60,438 nucleotides of DNA from Planctomycetaceae bacterium. GTDB lineage: Bacteria > Planctomycetota > Planctomycetia > Pirellulales > PNKZ01. The notes under the pieces were generated by a model. The model searched no databases. It saw nothing but the letters and a program-made list of their open reading frames with translations, and was not told where the DNA came from. The stretch lies in NCBI GenBank assembly GCA_016793115.1, contig JAEUIN010000339.1, positions 1-60,438 of the forward strand, given 5' to 3'. Below, piece by piece: positions 34,109-42,364 of this stretch. Made by a program: the position numbers and the translations under genes. Each line of letters opens with the position of its first letter. Within the stretch, counting starts at the first letter, position 1.

Positions 34109-34137
34109 CCGCATGTCCGTTGCAAACGGACATGCGG
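34109..34137. repeat. Perfect 12-bp stem hairpin
   Basis: CCGCATGTCCGT (34109-34120), loop TGCAA, ACGGACATGCGG (34126-34137). It abuts the heptamer element at 34139 and lies downstream of the MBL gene on the minus strand. No T tract; probably a dispersed palindromic repeat rather than a terminator. Confidence 0.7.
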
Positions 34138-34138
34138 C

Positions 34139-34226
34139 AAAGTCAGAAGGCAGAATGCAAAAGTCAAAACGACGGACGTCGAAGCGTTAAGCCTTCCGCA
34201 CGTTTTGCATTTTGACTTTCAACTTC
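34139..34226. repeat. Heptamer inverted element without cargo (AAAGTCA type)
   Basis: Left arm 34139-34166: AAAGTCA GAAGGCA GAATGCA AAAGTCA. Right arm 34206-34226, minus strand: GAAGTTG AAAGTCA AAATGCA. Arms are inverted around about 40 bp. It ends 5 bp before the stop codon of the MBL gene. Confidence 0.7.
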
Positions 34227-34231
34227 CGCCT

Positions 34232-35023
34232 TTACTTAGGCATCTTGCCTTCGGCGAGTTCCCGATCGAACTCGTCCATCAGCGGCCAGTCGATCGCACA
34301 CGTGCCGAAGTCGGCCATGTGCAGATAGCCGTCCAGGCGGGCGATCGTGCGATCGAGCACCGCATCGTCTTTGCGGAAGACCGGGCCGTGGCTCGGCAGA
34401 ATCCATTCGACGTTCGACGCCCGAATGCGCCGCAACGATTGCACGAACGCCTTGATGTCGCTGCCGTGGTGCGCGTCGATCACGCCGACGCACCCGTCGC
34501 GATAAATGTTGTCGCCGGCGAAGAGCAGATTGCCCATCCGAAACGAGAGTTGGCTGTCGGTGTGTCCGGGCGTGTGCCACACCTCAAGCTCCAGCGAGCC
34601 GACCTTGATCCGATCGCCTTCGTCGATCGTGTGCTCGACTTTGTTGATCACCGGCATCGGAATGTGGATCTTCTGGGCGGCGATCTCGCTGAACGTCTTG
34701 ATCGGGTCCCCCTGCACGAGCGTGTCGACCGCCAACGGGTGCGCCGTGACGGTCGTTCGCAACGCTTGCTTCAGCTTGGCAAGGCCTTGCACGTGGTCGA
34801 CGTCGGCATGAGTGGCGACGATCGTCTTGCAGGCCGAGAGCGGGAAATCGAGTCCGCGAATCAAGTCGACGATTTCATCGACGGACTCCTCGAAACCGAT
34901 GTCGATCAGAATCCATTCGCCGCCGTCGTAAATGAGATAGACGTTGCAGCCGAAACGCTCGCCGGCTTGGTAGTTGATCTCGATGACGCCGGGAAAAATC
35001 GGCTTCCGTTCGCGCAAACCCAT
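34232..35023 (-). CDS. MBL-fold metallo-hydrolase
   Basis: 263 residues from the ATG at 35023; a TTG four codons earlier is possible. Metallo-beta-lactamase fold: WILIDIGFEESV, metal motif THADVDHVQG (consensus HxHxDH with the second His replaced by Asp), VWHTPGHTDSQLSF, LLFAGDNIY and ILPSHGPVF. Resembles glyoxalase II-like or general MBL hydrolases; substrate unknown. No signal peptide. Confidence 0.85.
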   Translation of the reverse strand: MGLRERKPIFPGVIEINYQAGERFGCNVYLIYDGGEWILIDIGFEESVDEIVDLIRGLDFPLSACKTIVATHADVDHVQGLAKLKQALRTTVTAHPLAVDTLVQGDPIKTFSEIAAQKIHIPMPVINKVEHTIDEGDRIKVGSLELEVWHTPGHTDSQLSFRMGNLLFAGDNIYRDGCVGVIDAHHGSDIKAFVQSLRRIRASNVEWILPSHGPVFRKDDAVLDRTIARLDGYLHMADFGTCAIDWPLMDEFDRELAEGKMPK

Positions 35024-35256
35024 GATGACTCTCAAACCTCGATGAAGCGAAGAACGTCGGCGGATGGCAACGACGCCTCGTGACGGGCGAGAGGAAATTG
35101 TAGGAACGCCGCGGCGAAGTGCCTAGTGCCGAGGGCGAAATGTGGAACGGCGGGGAGCGGCGAGCGAGGGAGAAAAGAGCGGAAACTCACAATTCCCAAT
35201 TCATCGCCCCCTCGGGCTTCTCGCGCATCCGTCTCACCGATCTTATCGATGAACGC

Positions 35257-36120
35257 TTAGGCGTCGCGCCCCCTTTTTTCGGCGTCGATCGCGACGCCGT
35301 ATCGCTGCAATGAGCGACGGCGCTCCCACGCGACATATCTTAACCACGTCGTCGGGAGGAAGCGCTTGAAAAGCCATAACAACCGGCAACTTCTCGGTCG
35401 AACGGCATAAAGCCGACCGCGGCGCATTTTTGCAAGAGCATCGCGCGCAATCTCGTCGGGCGTTAATCGCGAGCGGGCGATATTGTCCATCGTCATCCGG
35501 CGATCGAGTTCCGTCTGGAACCGGCCTCGCGGATTCAGTCCGCTCGGAAAAAAGCCGGGGCACACGACCGTGACGCCGACGCCGTGGGGGCGAAGTTCGC
35601 CGAACAGCGTCTCGGAAAGCGAAACGACCCCGGCCTTGGCGAGGTTGTAAGCCGCTAAGTTCGGCGACGAGTACATCGCCGCGAACGACGCGACGTTAAT
35701 CAAATTCGCTCCGCGCCGGTTGTCCTTCAGCCAGGGGACGAACGTGTGACACCCCCACACGACGCCGAGCAAATTGATTTCGATCAGCCAACGCCACGTC
35801 TCGGCGGCCTGTTCGCCGACCTCTCCCGTCGCGGTCACGCCGGCGGAATTGACGAGCAAATCCAAAGCGGAAAACTTGATCCGTAGGCGATCGTGCAACG
35901 CCTGCCACTGCTTCAAGTCGGTCGCATCAAGACGTTCGAACTCGATACGACCTCCGGCGGCGGCGACAACTTGGAGCGTTTCGGCCGCCGCGGTTTCATC
36001 AATATCGGCGACGACGACATGCCAACCGTCGTCGGCGAGCAATCGACAGAAGGCCCGCCCCAAGCCGTTGGCGCCGCCGACGACGACCGCGGCTCGCGTC
36101 GCTGAAGTAGAATTCGCCAT
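35257..36120 (-). CDS. Short-chain dehydrogenase/reductase
   Basis: 287 residues. Rossmann fold with the glycine motif VVVGGANGLGRA (TGxxxGxG with first Thr replaced by Gly), DAT at the adenine pocket, NSAG, catalytic Ser in NVASFAAMYSS, and YNLAK (Tyr/Lys). The substrate loop PGFFPSGLNPRGRF and a basic, partly hydrophobic C-terminal tail (LLWLFKRFLPTTWLRYVAWERRRS) suggest membrane or lipid association. It follows phoD by 36 bp on the same strand. Confidence 0.88.
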   Translation of the reverse strand: MANSTSATRAAVVVGGANGLGRAFCRLLADDGWHVVVADIDETAAAETLQVVAAAGGRIEFERLDATDLKQWQALHDRLRIKFSALDLLVNSAGVTATGEVGEQAAETWRWLIEINLLGVVWGCHTFVPWLKDNRRGANLINVASFAAMYSSPNLAAYNLAKAGVVSLSETLFGELRPHGVGVTVVCPGFFPSGLNPRGRFQTELDRRMTMDNIARSRLTPDEIARDALAKMRRGRLYAVRPRSCRLLWLFKRFLPTTWLRYVAWERRRSLQRYGVAIDAEKRGRDA

Positions 36121-36156
36121 CGCGACGCTCCGCCTCTCGAAGCCGATAGTGCTCGA

Positions 36157-37737
36157 CTAAACCGGCTCCGCCCCCGGCTTGCCGGCTTCGACCACGAACG
36201 CCTTGCGCGTCACCAGCGGTGCGCCCGGCTTCGAGACGAACGGCACCGTGCGATAGAAGCTCGTCCACTGCTTGGGCGTGATCTCGCAGCTCACGTAGCC
36301 CCGTTCGGCGTTGAAAAACTTCACGAACGGATTTTCCGCCAACACGCCGGCCGTGTCTTTGCGGGTTTCGGAGCCGTCGCCGCCCGAACTGATCGACGTG
36401 CCGACGAACTCCGTCGCGACGACCTTCGCCGCGCTCCCTTCGGCGGCGGCGAATTCCAGATCGTTAACCCAATTGCAGTGAATGTCGCCCGTGATGACGA
36501 CGTTGTTCTGCTCCGGATGTTCGGAGAAGTATTCCAGCACCCGCTGCCGGTTGGCTTCGTAGCCCGGCCATTGGTCCATGCTATACGCCTTGACTTCGCC
36601 GTTGGTGCGATCGGCGCGGGCCATCATCACTTGCTGCGTGAGCACGTTCCACTTGGCTTGCGACTTGTCGAGCGTCTTATAGAGCCACTCTTCTTGAGTC
36701 TTGCCGAGCAACGTGGCTCGCTTGGAATAGACTTCCGGGCACGGCGGCTTGTTGCCGTCGCCGCACGGCTGATCCGTCCGGTATTGGCGGGTGTCGAGCA
36801 CGGCGAATTCGGCCAGATTGCCGAACGAGACGTTGCGGTACAGCCGCATCGACGGGCCTTGCGGAATCTGCCGATCGCGAAGCGGCATGTGTTCGTAGTA
36901 GGCGCGGTAAGCGTTCACCCGCCGCCGCGCGTAGATGTCGGGCGTCTCTTCCGGCTTTTCCGAGATGAGGCCGGCGCAGTTGTTCGCGAATTCGTGATCG
37001 TCCCAGGTGACGATCCACGGGCACTTGGCGTGCATCGCCTGCAGGAACTCGTCGGTCTTGTATTGCGCATGCCGGTTGCGATAGTCGACCAAGAGATCGA
37101 GCACCGGCCCGACATGCTTGCGCACCGCGTTCTCTTTGCCGGCGTACTCGTAGATGTAGTCGCCCAGATGCGCGACGAGGTCGAGATCTTCCTCGGCCAT
37201 GTGCTTGTAGGCGGTGAACAGACCTTGCTCGTAGTGTTGGCACGACGCAAACGCGAACCGCAGCCGTTCGGGCACGTCGTCGGCCGCAGGCGCCGTTCGC
37301 GCGCGGCCGATCGGGCTCGTCTCGCCGGAGGCGGAAAACTGATAGAAGTACCAGCGGTTCGGCTCGAGGCCGGGCACTTCCACGTGCACGGCATGCGCCA
37401 AGTTCGGCGTCGCCACCGCAGTGCCCTTCGCGACCACTTTCGAGAACTTCTCGTCGTCGGCGACTTGCCAACTCACCTCGACGTTTTCCTCCGGCATGCC
37501 GCCCCCATCCAGCGGCTTCGGCGCAAGTCGGGTCCAAATCACGAAGCCGTCGGGAGCGGGGTCGCCGGAGGCCACGCCGAGCGAGAACGGATAATCGCCC
37601 ATGCCGACCTTACGGCGCGCGAAGGCCGACTCGACATGTCCCAACAGCGGCCAGCCGACGGCCGCGAACAGGCCCGACTTCAAGACCGCTCGGCGATTCC
37701 AATCACGGCCGGGAACATGCAGGCGAACGGCGCACAT
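36157..37737 (-). CDS. phoD: PhoD-family alkaline phosphatase/phosphodiesterase, Tat-exported
   Basis: 526 residues from the ATG at 37737 (GGAG 8 nt upstream; a TTG two codons earlier is too close to it). Tat signal DWNRRAVLKSGLFAAVGW. An N-terminal Ig-like PhoD domain (SLGVASGDPAPDGFVIWTRLAP...) precedes the metallophosphatase core: FAFASCQHYEQG, VAHLGDYIYEY, WDDHEFANNCAG, DTRQYR, VITGDIHCNW. Releases phosphate from phosphodiesters outside the cytoplasmic membrane using Fe/Ca in known members. Probably in one operon with the SDR gene. Confidence 0.93.
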   Translation of the reverse strand: MCAVRLHVPGRDWNRRAVLKSGLFAAVGWPLLGHVESAFARRKVGMGDYPFSLGVASGDPAPDGFVIWTRLAPKPLDGGGMPEENVEVSWQVADDEKFSKVVAKGTAVATPNLAHAVHVEVPGLEPNRWYFYQFSASGETSPIGRARTAPAADDVPERLRFAFASCQHYEQGLFTAYKHMAEEDLDLVAHLGDYIYEYAGKENAVRKHVGPVLDLLVDYRNRHAQYKTDEFLQAMHAKCPWIVTWDDHEFANNCAGLISEKPEETPDIYARRRVNAYRAYYEHMPLRDRQIPQGPSMRLYRNVSFGNLAEFAVLDTRQYRTDQPCGDGNKPPCPEVYSKRATLLGKTQEEWLYKTLDKSQAKWNVLTQQVMMARADRTNGEVKAYSMDQWPGYEANRQRVLEYFSEHPEQNNVVITGDIHCNWVNDLEFAAAEGSAAKVVATEFVGTSISSGGDGSETRKDTAGVLAENPFVKFFNAERGYVSCEITPKQWTSFYRTVPFVSKPGAPLVTRKAFVVEAGKPGAEPV

Positions 37738-37819
37738 CGGCAAGACTCCAAGGCGGGAAGGCGAACAGGGAGGGAGCGCCTAATTTACTTCGCCGCATTC
37801 CGCTCGGCAACGCAGCGCA

Positions 37820-39151
37820 TTATTCGCTGCGCGCCAGCGCCTGGGCGATGAGGTCGTTCAAATCCGTCCGGCTGCGCAGGTCGTCGGCCACGCGCGGATG
37901 CACGAACAAGCGCACCTTTTTGACATAATCGTCGAACTGTTCTTGCGCCAGCGAGCGACAAACCGGCGACACTTCGCTCAGCGGGCGATAGGTATCGTCT
38001 TTGAGAAACAGCACGTCGACTTCGAATTGGATCTCGCACTTCAGAGGGGGCGCGTCGAACAGAATCTCGTGCGGCGCGACGACGCGGCCGATCGCCGGCC
38101 CCACGACCGCGGCGAATTGCTCGGCGAACGTCGCCAGCCAGCCGTAGGGACGACGAGCAAGTTGCGTGTAGACGTCGCGATGTTCGAAGAAGCTGTATTG
38201 CGCGACGCGTTTGTAGAGCTTGCGCACCGGGCCGAACAAGCCTTCGAGCAGTTCGCGGGCCGGATGCCCTTCCGATTGCCGCAGCATTTCGGCGATAAAC
38301 GCCGGCTCGTTCAGGCGAAAGAGCGCATCGAGATCAAGCCCGCGATAGAGCAGGTAGAAGGCCCGCTGGAGCATGGCCGTCGCGGAGCGCACGGCGTGAT
38401 GCCAATACACTTCACTGAACATGACGTAGCGCGAGAAGACCATCATCTCGGCGGCCGTCTTCCCTTTTTCGGTGATCGCCAAACCGTCGCCGGCGGCGTT
38501 CAGGCAGAGGCTGCCGATCAAGCGGCTCTGGTCGAAGTTGCGGCCGTAGGGAACTCCGGCGTGCAGGCTGTCGCGGAATAAGTAGTCGATCTTGTCGATG
38601 TCGATCGGGCCGGAAAGCATGCTGGCGAGCAACCGCGATTTCGGCGTCCGCGGCTTTTCGGAAAGCAAGGCGACGATGTCGCGCGGTTGCACGCCGAAGT
38701 CGTCGCGCAGCGTGTCGGCGATTTCGCCTTCGAGCAAGAAGCTGTTGGCGAACAGTTCATGCTCCGGCACCTCGGCCAGCCGCATGTCTTCGATCGGATG
38801 GCAAAAGGGCCAATGCCCGAGGTCGTGCAACAGCGCCGCCGCAAGAAACAATTCGGCGTCGGCCGGACGGACGATCTCGCTAAATCGTTCGTCGTGCGCG
38901 AGCCGCTGCAGGAACAACAGCGCGTTGCGATACACGCCCAGCGAATGCTCGAACCGCGTATGGTTCGCGGCCGGGTAGACCAAAGCCACGAGCCCTAACT
39001 GGCTGATGTGCGCCAGCCGGCGAAACTCCACCGAGTCGATCAGTTGCCGCACGCGCGGCGTGAGCGGCACGTCGGTCTCCGGCGGAATACGGATCATGCC
39101 GCCCGAAGAGGTGAGCGCCGCCAACTCCGGAATCTCACGGAGCGACGTCAT
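37820..39151 (-). CDS. HD-domain phosphohydrolase (dGTPase/SAMHD1-like)
   Basis: 443 residues from the ATG at 39151, which overlaps the stop of the upstream zinc-ribbon gene by 4 bp (ATGA); the longer open frame is antisense-like Arg-rich sequence. HD-superfamily ligands: H64/H69 region NHTRFEHSLGVYRN, H109-D110 in LLHDLGHWPFCHP, and the distal Asp in GPIDIDKIDYLFRD. Homologous to YdhJ-type or SAMHD1-like enzymes acting on (d)NTPs; exact substrate unknown. Cytoplasmic. Confidence 0.85.
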   Translation of the reverse strand: MTSLREIPELAALTSSGGMIRIPPETDVPLTPRVRQLIDSVEFRRLAHISQLGLVALVYPAANHTRFEHSLGVYRNALLFLQRLAHDERFSEIVRPADAELFLAAALLHDLGHWPFCHPIEDMRLAEVPEHELFANSFLLEGEIADTLRDDFGVQPRDIVALLSEKPRTPKSRLLASMLSGPIDIDKIDYLFRDSLHAGVPYGRNFDQSRLIGSLCLNAAGDGLAITEKGKTAAEMMVFSRYVMFSEVYWHHAVRSATAMLQRAFYLLYRGLDLDALFRLNEPAFIAEMLRQSEGHPARELLEGLFGPVRKLYKRVAQYSFFEHRDVYTQLARRPYGWLATFAEQFAAVVGPAIGRVVAPHEILFDAPPLKCEIQFEVDVLFLKDDTYRPLSEVSPVCRSLAQEQFDDYVKKVRLFVHPRVADDLRSRTDLNDLIAQALARSE

Positions 39152-40068
39152 GATCCGGTCGCCGTCGGCTTGGCGCCGGCTTTCTTCGCCTCTTCGGCCC
39201 GGGCGGCGTCGTTCAACGGCTGGCCGTAAGCGTCGTAGATCGGCAACTGCCCCCCTTCGCCGGAAGAATACACCGGCCGCAACGTGCGCGGCGCATCGTG
39301 CCACGGCATCGTCAGTCCGGCCGTCATGCCGAGCAGCAACGAGACGATCACGAAGAACAGGAAATGGACGAACGCCGACGTCGGGTCGAATTCGAAGCAG
39401 AGATACGCCGTGACGAAGCCGACCAACAGAAACGGTGGTCCCATGACCATCCACATATACCAAGCCGAAGTGTAATCCGCCGGGATCACGGCATAGACGC
39501 CCCACAACAACAGATACACGCCCAGACAAATCGCCACGCGCACGGCGAGGCTGCGCCCGCGGAACGGCTCAAGCTCTTCATCGCGCAGGACCATGTAGCC
39601 GGCCCACACGATCGGCAGCCCGACCAACAGCAGCGCGATCCCGCGAATGATATAGGCGCGGGTCATCTGCGAGTTGTAGGCGTTCGTCAGATCCGGCACG
39701 AGCAGTTGCTCGTCGCTGAGCGGATAGGGCGACATCACATAGGCGCCGAGGAAGTACGCCAAGGCGAACATCACGATGATCGCCGCGACGACGCTGCCGC
39801 CCAAGAGCGGAGTCAGCTTCAGGTTCTGCCGTTCGAGCGGCTTGAACGTCGGCCGACCGGTCGCAGTCTTCTGTCCCGGCGCTCCCGCCGCGCCGGGCGG
39901 GCCTTCGTCGGGTCCGAAAATCTTGACCTCTTCCTTCGGCTTCGCCGCGTCGAGCTTCGGAATCGAAATCACCGTCTTGCACTTCGGGCAGGGGCCTTGT
40001 TTGCCTGCGAACTTGTCGCTGACATTGAACGTGGCTTTACACCCGGGACAGGTGACCGAGATCGGCAT
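39148..40068 (-). CDS. Zinc-ribbon-headed multi-pass membrane protein
   Basis: 306 residues from the ATG at 40068. N-terminal zinc ribbon PISVTCPGCKATFNVSDKFAGKQGPCPKC (two CxxC pairs), a Pro/Gly linker, then about five or six hydrophobic helices (LGGSVVAAIIVMFALAYFLG, IIRGIALLLVGLPIVWAGY, LAVRVAICLGVYLLLWGVYAVI, WMVMGPPFLLVGFVTAYLCF, FLFFVIVSLLLGMTAGL). Coupled to the HD gene by a 4-bp overlap. Function unknown; such ribbon heads are common in planctomycetes. Confidence 0.75.
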   Translation of the reverse strand: MPISVTCPGCKATFNVSDKFAGKQGPCPKCKTVISIPKLDAAKPKEEVKIFGPDEGPPGAAGAPGQKTATGRPTFKPLERQNLKLTPLLGGSVVAAIIVMFALAYFLGAYVMSPYPLSDEQLLVPDLTNAYNSQMTRAYIIRGIALLLVGLPIVWAGYMVLRDEELEPFRGRSLAVRVAICLGVYLLLWGVYAVIPADYTSAWYMWMVMGPPFLLVGFVTAYLCFEFDPTSAFVHFLFFVIVSLLLGMTAGLTMPWHDAPRTLRPVYSSGEGGQLPIYDAYGQPLNDAARAEEAKKAGAKPTATGS

Positions 40069-40259
40069 GCGAAGGGCTCTAAGACGTAGACGCGGCGAGG
40101 CTGCGAGGTGAAGAACCGTTAGTTTCAATGGCCAATTCCGGAATGTCAAGGCAACGAGCTTGCTCACGTCGACGCCGGAGATTTGTTTGTCGTCGTCCGG
40201 CGGCGACGTTAGCATGAGGGCGAACATCTCCTCGCCCTTCGATTGTTCGGCCGCCCAAG

Positions 40260-41039
40260 ATGCCCATCACGATTCTTTGCCCCAACGGCCACAAGCTCAC
40301 ATGCCCCGACTCCCTCGCAGGAAAAGCAGGCAAGTGCCCTCATTGCGGCGCTAAGTTTCGCATTCCGGAGAAGAGCGGCGTCGGCTCCGCCGCACCGGGC
40401 GCGAACGTCGCCAAAGGCGGATCGGGGCAACTCAAAGCCGCCGCTTCGCAGTCGCCCGTCGCCGAGCCGGTCGTCGAACCGCCGGCGGCCGCAGTGCCCG
40501 CGTCCTCGCCCATTCGCAGCCTCGACGCACCCGGCGCGGAGCCGGCGCGCGACGACGAAGTCGTCTTCATGTGCCCCGAGGGGCATCATTTGTGCGGGCC
40601 GGCCGAGTTGGTCGATCAACCGGGCGAGTGCCCCGTTTGCCATGAGCGATTCATCGTCCCCAGCCCGGAAGAAGCGGTCGAAGATCAAGAGCCCGAGATC
40701 GCGCTGACCGACTACCTGGCCGCGGCCGATGCGCCGCAAGGCTTCTCCTTCAGCGGCGGAGGCGACGCCGGGCCGCGCGGGCTCGGGGCTCTATTCGCCG
40801 AACTGTGGAAGTATCGCGCGCTCGGCAGCGCCGTCGAACTCATGCTCGGCGAGGGGCGCGTGCTCGTGCCCAGCGGGTTCGCCGTCGAATCCGCCGGCCT
40901 GAGCCACGGGGTGTTCACCGTCGCCGAACCGAGCGGCGCCGCGACGCTCACCGTCATCGCTTGGTCGTCGATCGAACGCATCAATGTGCGCGGCCTCTAC
41001 AGCCTGCCGCGCGGCATCGCGTTCGACATTCCGCAATAG
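40260..41039 (+). CDS. Protein with two zinc-ribbon modules
   Basis: 259 residues. Two related zinc-ribbon modules: CPNGHKLTCPDSLAGKAGKC.. with PHCG at 7-30, and CPEGHHLCGPAELVDQPGEC.. with PVCH at ~105-130, joined by an Ala/Pro linker. The C-terminal ~80 residues form a small beta-rich domain (VLVPSGFAVESAGLSHGVFTV...). No membrane helix. It is divergent from, and shares the ribbon head with, the gene at 39148-40068, suggesting local duplication of the module. cinA starts 26 bp downstream, so both may form one unit. Confidence 0.75.
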   Translation: MPITILCPNGHKLTCPDSLAGKAGKCPHCGAKFRIPEKSGVGSAAPGANVAKGGSGQLKAAASQSPVAEPVVEPPAAAVPASSPIRSLDAPGAEPARDDEVVFMCPEGHHLCGPAELVDQPGECPVCHERFIVPSPEEAVEDQEPEIALTDYLAAADAPQGFSFSGGGDAGPRGLGALFAELWKYRALGSAVELMLGEGRVLVPSGFAVESAGLSHGVFTVAEPSGAATLTVIAWSSIERINVRGLYSLPRGIAFDIPQ

Positions 41040-41065
41040 TTCGGTGCCGGCGGGAGATTGGTGCG

Positions 41066-42316
41066 ATGCGTGCGGAAGTGATCTCGATCGGCGATGAACT
41101 CACCAGCGGCGAGCGGCTCGACACGAACTGCCAGTGGCTGAGCCAACGATTGGCCGAGCTCGGCGTCGTCACCGCGTTTCACACGACCGTGGCCGACGAT
41201 CACGCGGCGAACCTCGCAGTGTTTCGCGCCGCCGTCGAGCGGGCCGACGTCGTCGTCGCCACCGGCGGACTCGGTCCCACGGCCGACGACCTGACGCGCG
41301 AAGTGCTCGCCGAAACGGCGGGCAAGCCGCTCGTGCTCGACACGGCGGCGCTCGCGCACATCGAAGGCCTCTTCGCGCGCCGTGCCCGTCCCATGCCCGA
41401 GCGCAACAAAGTGCAGGCCTACTTTCCCGAGGGATCCCGCATCGTTCCCAATCCGCAAGGCACCGCACCGGGCATCGATCTCGACGTGCCCCGCGCCGGC
41501 CGCACGCCCTCGCGCGTGTTCGCCTTGCCGGGCGTACCGGCCGAAATGAAGGAGATGTGGCGCGCCACGGTCGAGCCCGCCATCGCCGCGATGTTGCCCG
41601 AGGCCCGCGTCATCCGCCATCGCCGCATCAAGTGCTTCGGCGTCGGGGAGAGCGACCTGGAACAGATGCTTCCCGACCTAATCAAGCGCGGCCGCGTGCC
41701 GAGCGTCGGCATCACCGTGCACGAAGCGACCATCACGCTCCGCATCACCGCCGCAGGCCGCAACGACGCCGAATGCCGCGCCGCAATGGAGCCGACCGCG
41801 CAGACGATCTACGAGTGCCTCGGCGAACTTGTGTTCGGCGAGGAAGACGACGAACTCCAGCACGCCGTACTGCGACTTCTCAAGCGGAAAGATCTATCGC
41901 TCGCCGTCGCCGAGTGGTCCAGTTGCGGACTCATCTCGCGCTGGCTCAGCGACGAACCCGACTCGGCCGACTACTTCTTCGGCAGCGAAGTCGTCACCGG
42001 TCCGACGACGGCGCGGCTGGCCGTGGGGGGCGACCCGACGGTGATCGCGACCGACGACGCCGCCTGGACGCAGACGACCAAGGCGCTGGCCGAAGCGGTC
42101 CGGCTCCGCTTCCAAACCGATTTCGGTCTCGCCGTCGGCGGAGCGACCGCGCCGGCCGCCGATTCAAGTGAGACGCCGGTCGTCGCCGTGGCCTTGGCGT
42201 CGCGCGACGGGATCACCGTGCGCACCGTGCCCTATACCGGCCACTCGGCGATTCTCAAACCGCGCGTGGCCAAGCAAGCGCTCAACCTGCTGCGACTCGA
42301 ATTGATGAAGCGCTAG
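41066..42316 (+). CDS. cinA: CinA-like protein with degenerate nicotinamide-nucleotide amidase domain
   Basis: 416 residues from the ATG at 41066 (GGGAGA 8 nt upstream). N-terminal COG1058/MoCF-biosynthesis-type domain: AEVISIGDELTSGERLDTN, VVVATGGLGPTADDLTREV, PNPQGTAPG, LPGVPAEMKEMW. The C-terminal region aligns with the PncC/CinA amidase, but its nucleophile motif AESCTGG reads AEWSSCG, the YSNEAK segment reads TGPTTAR, and the following glycine loop is altered. NMN deamidation is therefore doubtful while the N-terminal pyrophosphatase-like domain looks intact. Confidence 0.85.
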   Translation: MRAEVISIGDELTSGERLDTNCQWLSQRLAELGVVTAFHTTVADDHAANLAVFRAAVERADVVVATGGLGPTADDLTREVLAETAGKPLVLDTAALAHIEGLFARRARPMPERNKVQAYFPEGSRIVPNPQGTAPGIDLDVPRAGRTPSRVFALPGVPAEMKEMWRATVEPAIAAMLPEARVIRHRRIKCFGVGESDLEQMLPDLIKRGRVPSVGITVHEATITLRITAAGRNDAECRAAMEPTAQTIYECLGELVFGEEDDELQHAVLRLLKRKDLSLAVAEWSSCGLISRWLSDEPDSADYFFGSEVVTGPTTARLAVGGDPTVIATDDAAWTQTTKALAEAVRLRFQTDFGLAVGGATAPAADSSETPVVAVALASRDGITVRTVPYTGHSAILKPRVAKQALNLLRLELMKR

Positions 42317-42364
42317 CGGCCTCTCGTCCCCGGGCGTCGACTGCGAACGCGCAACACAAACGCT

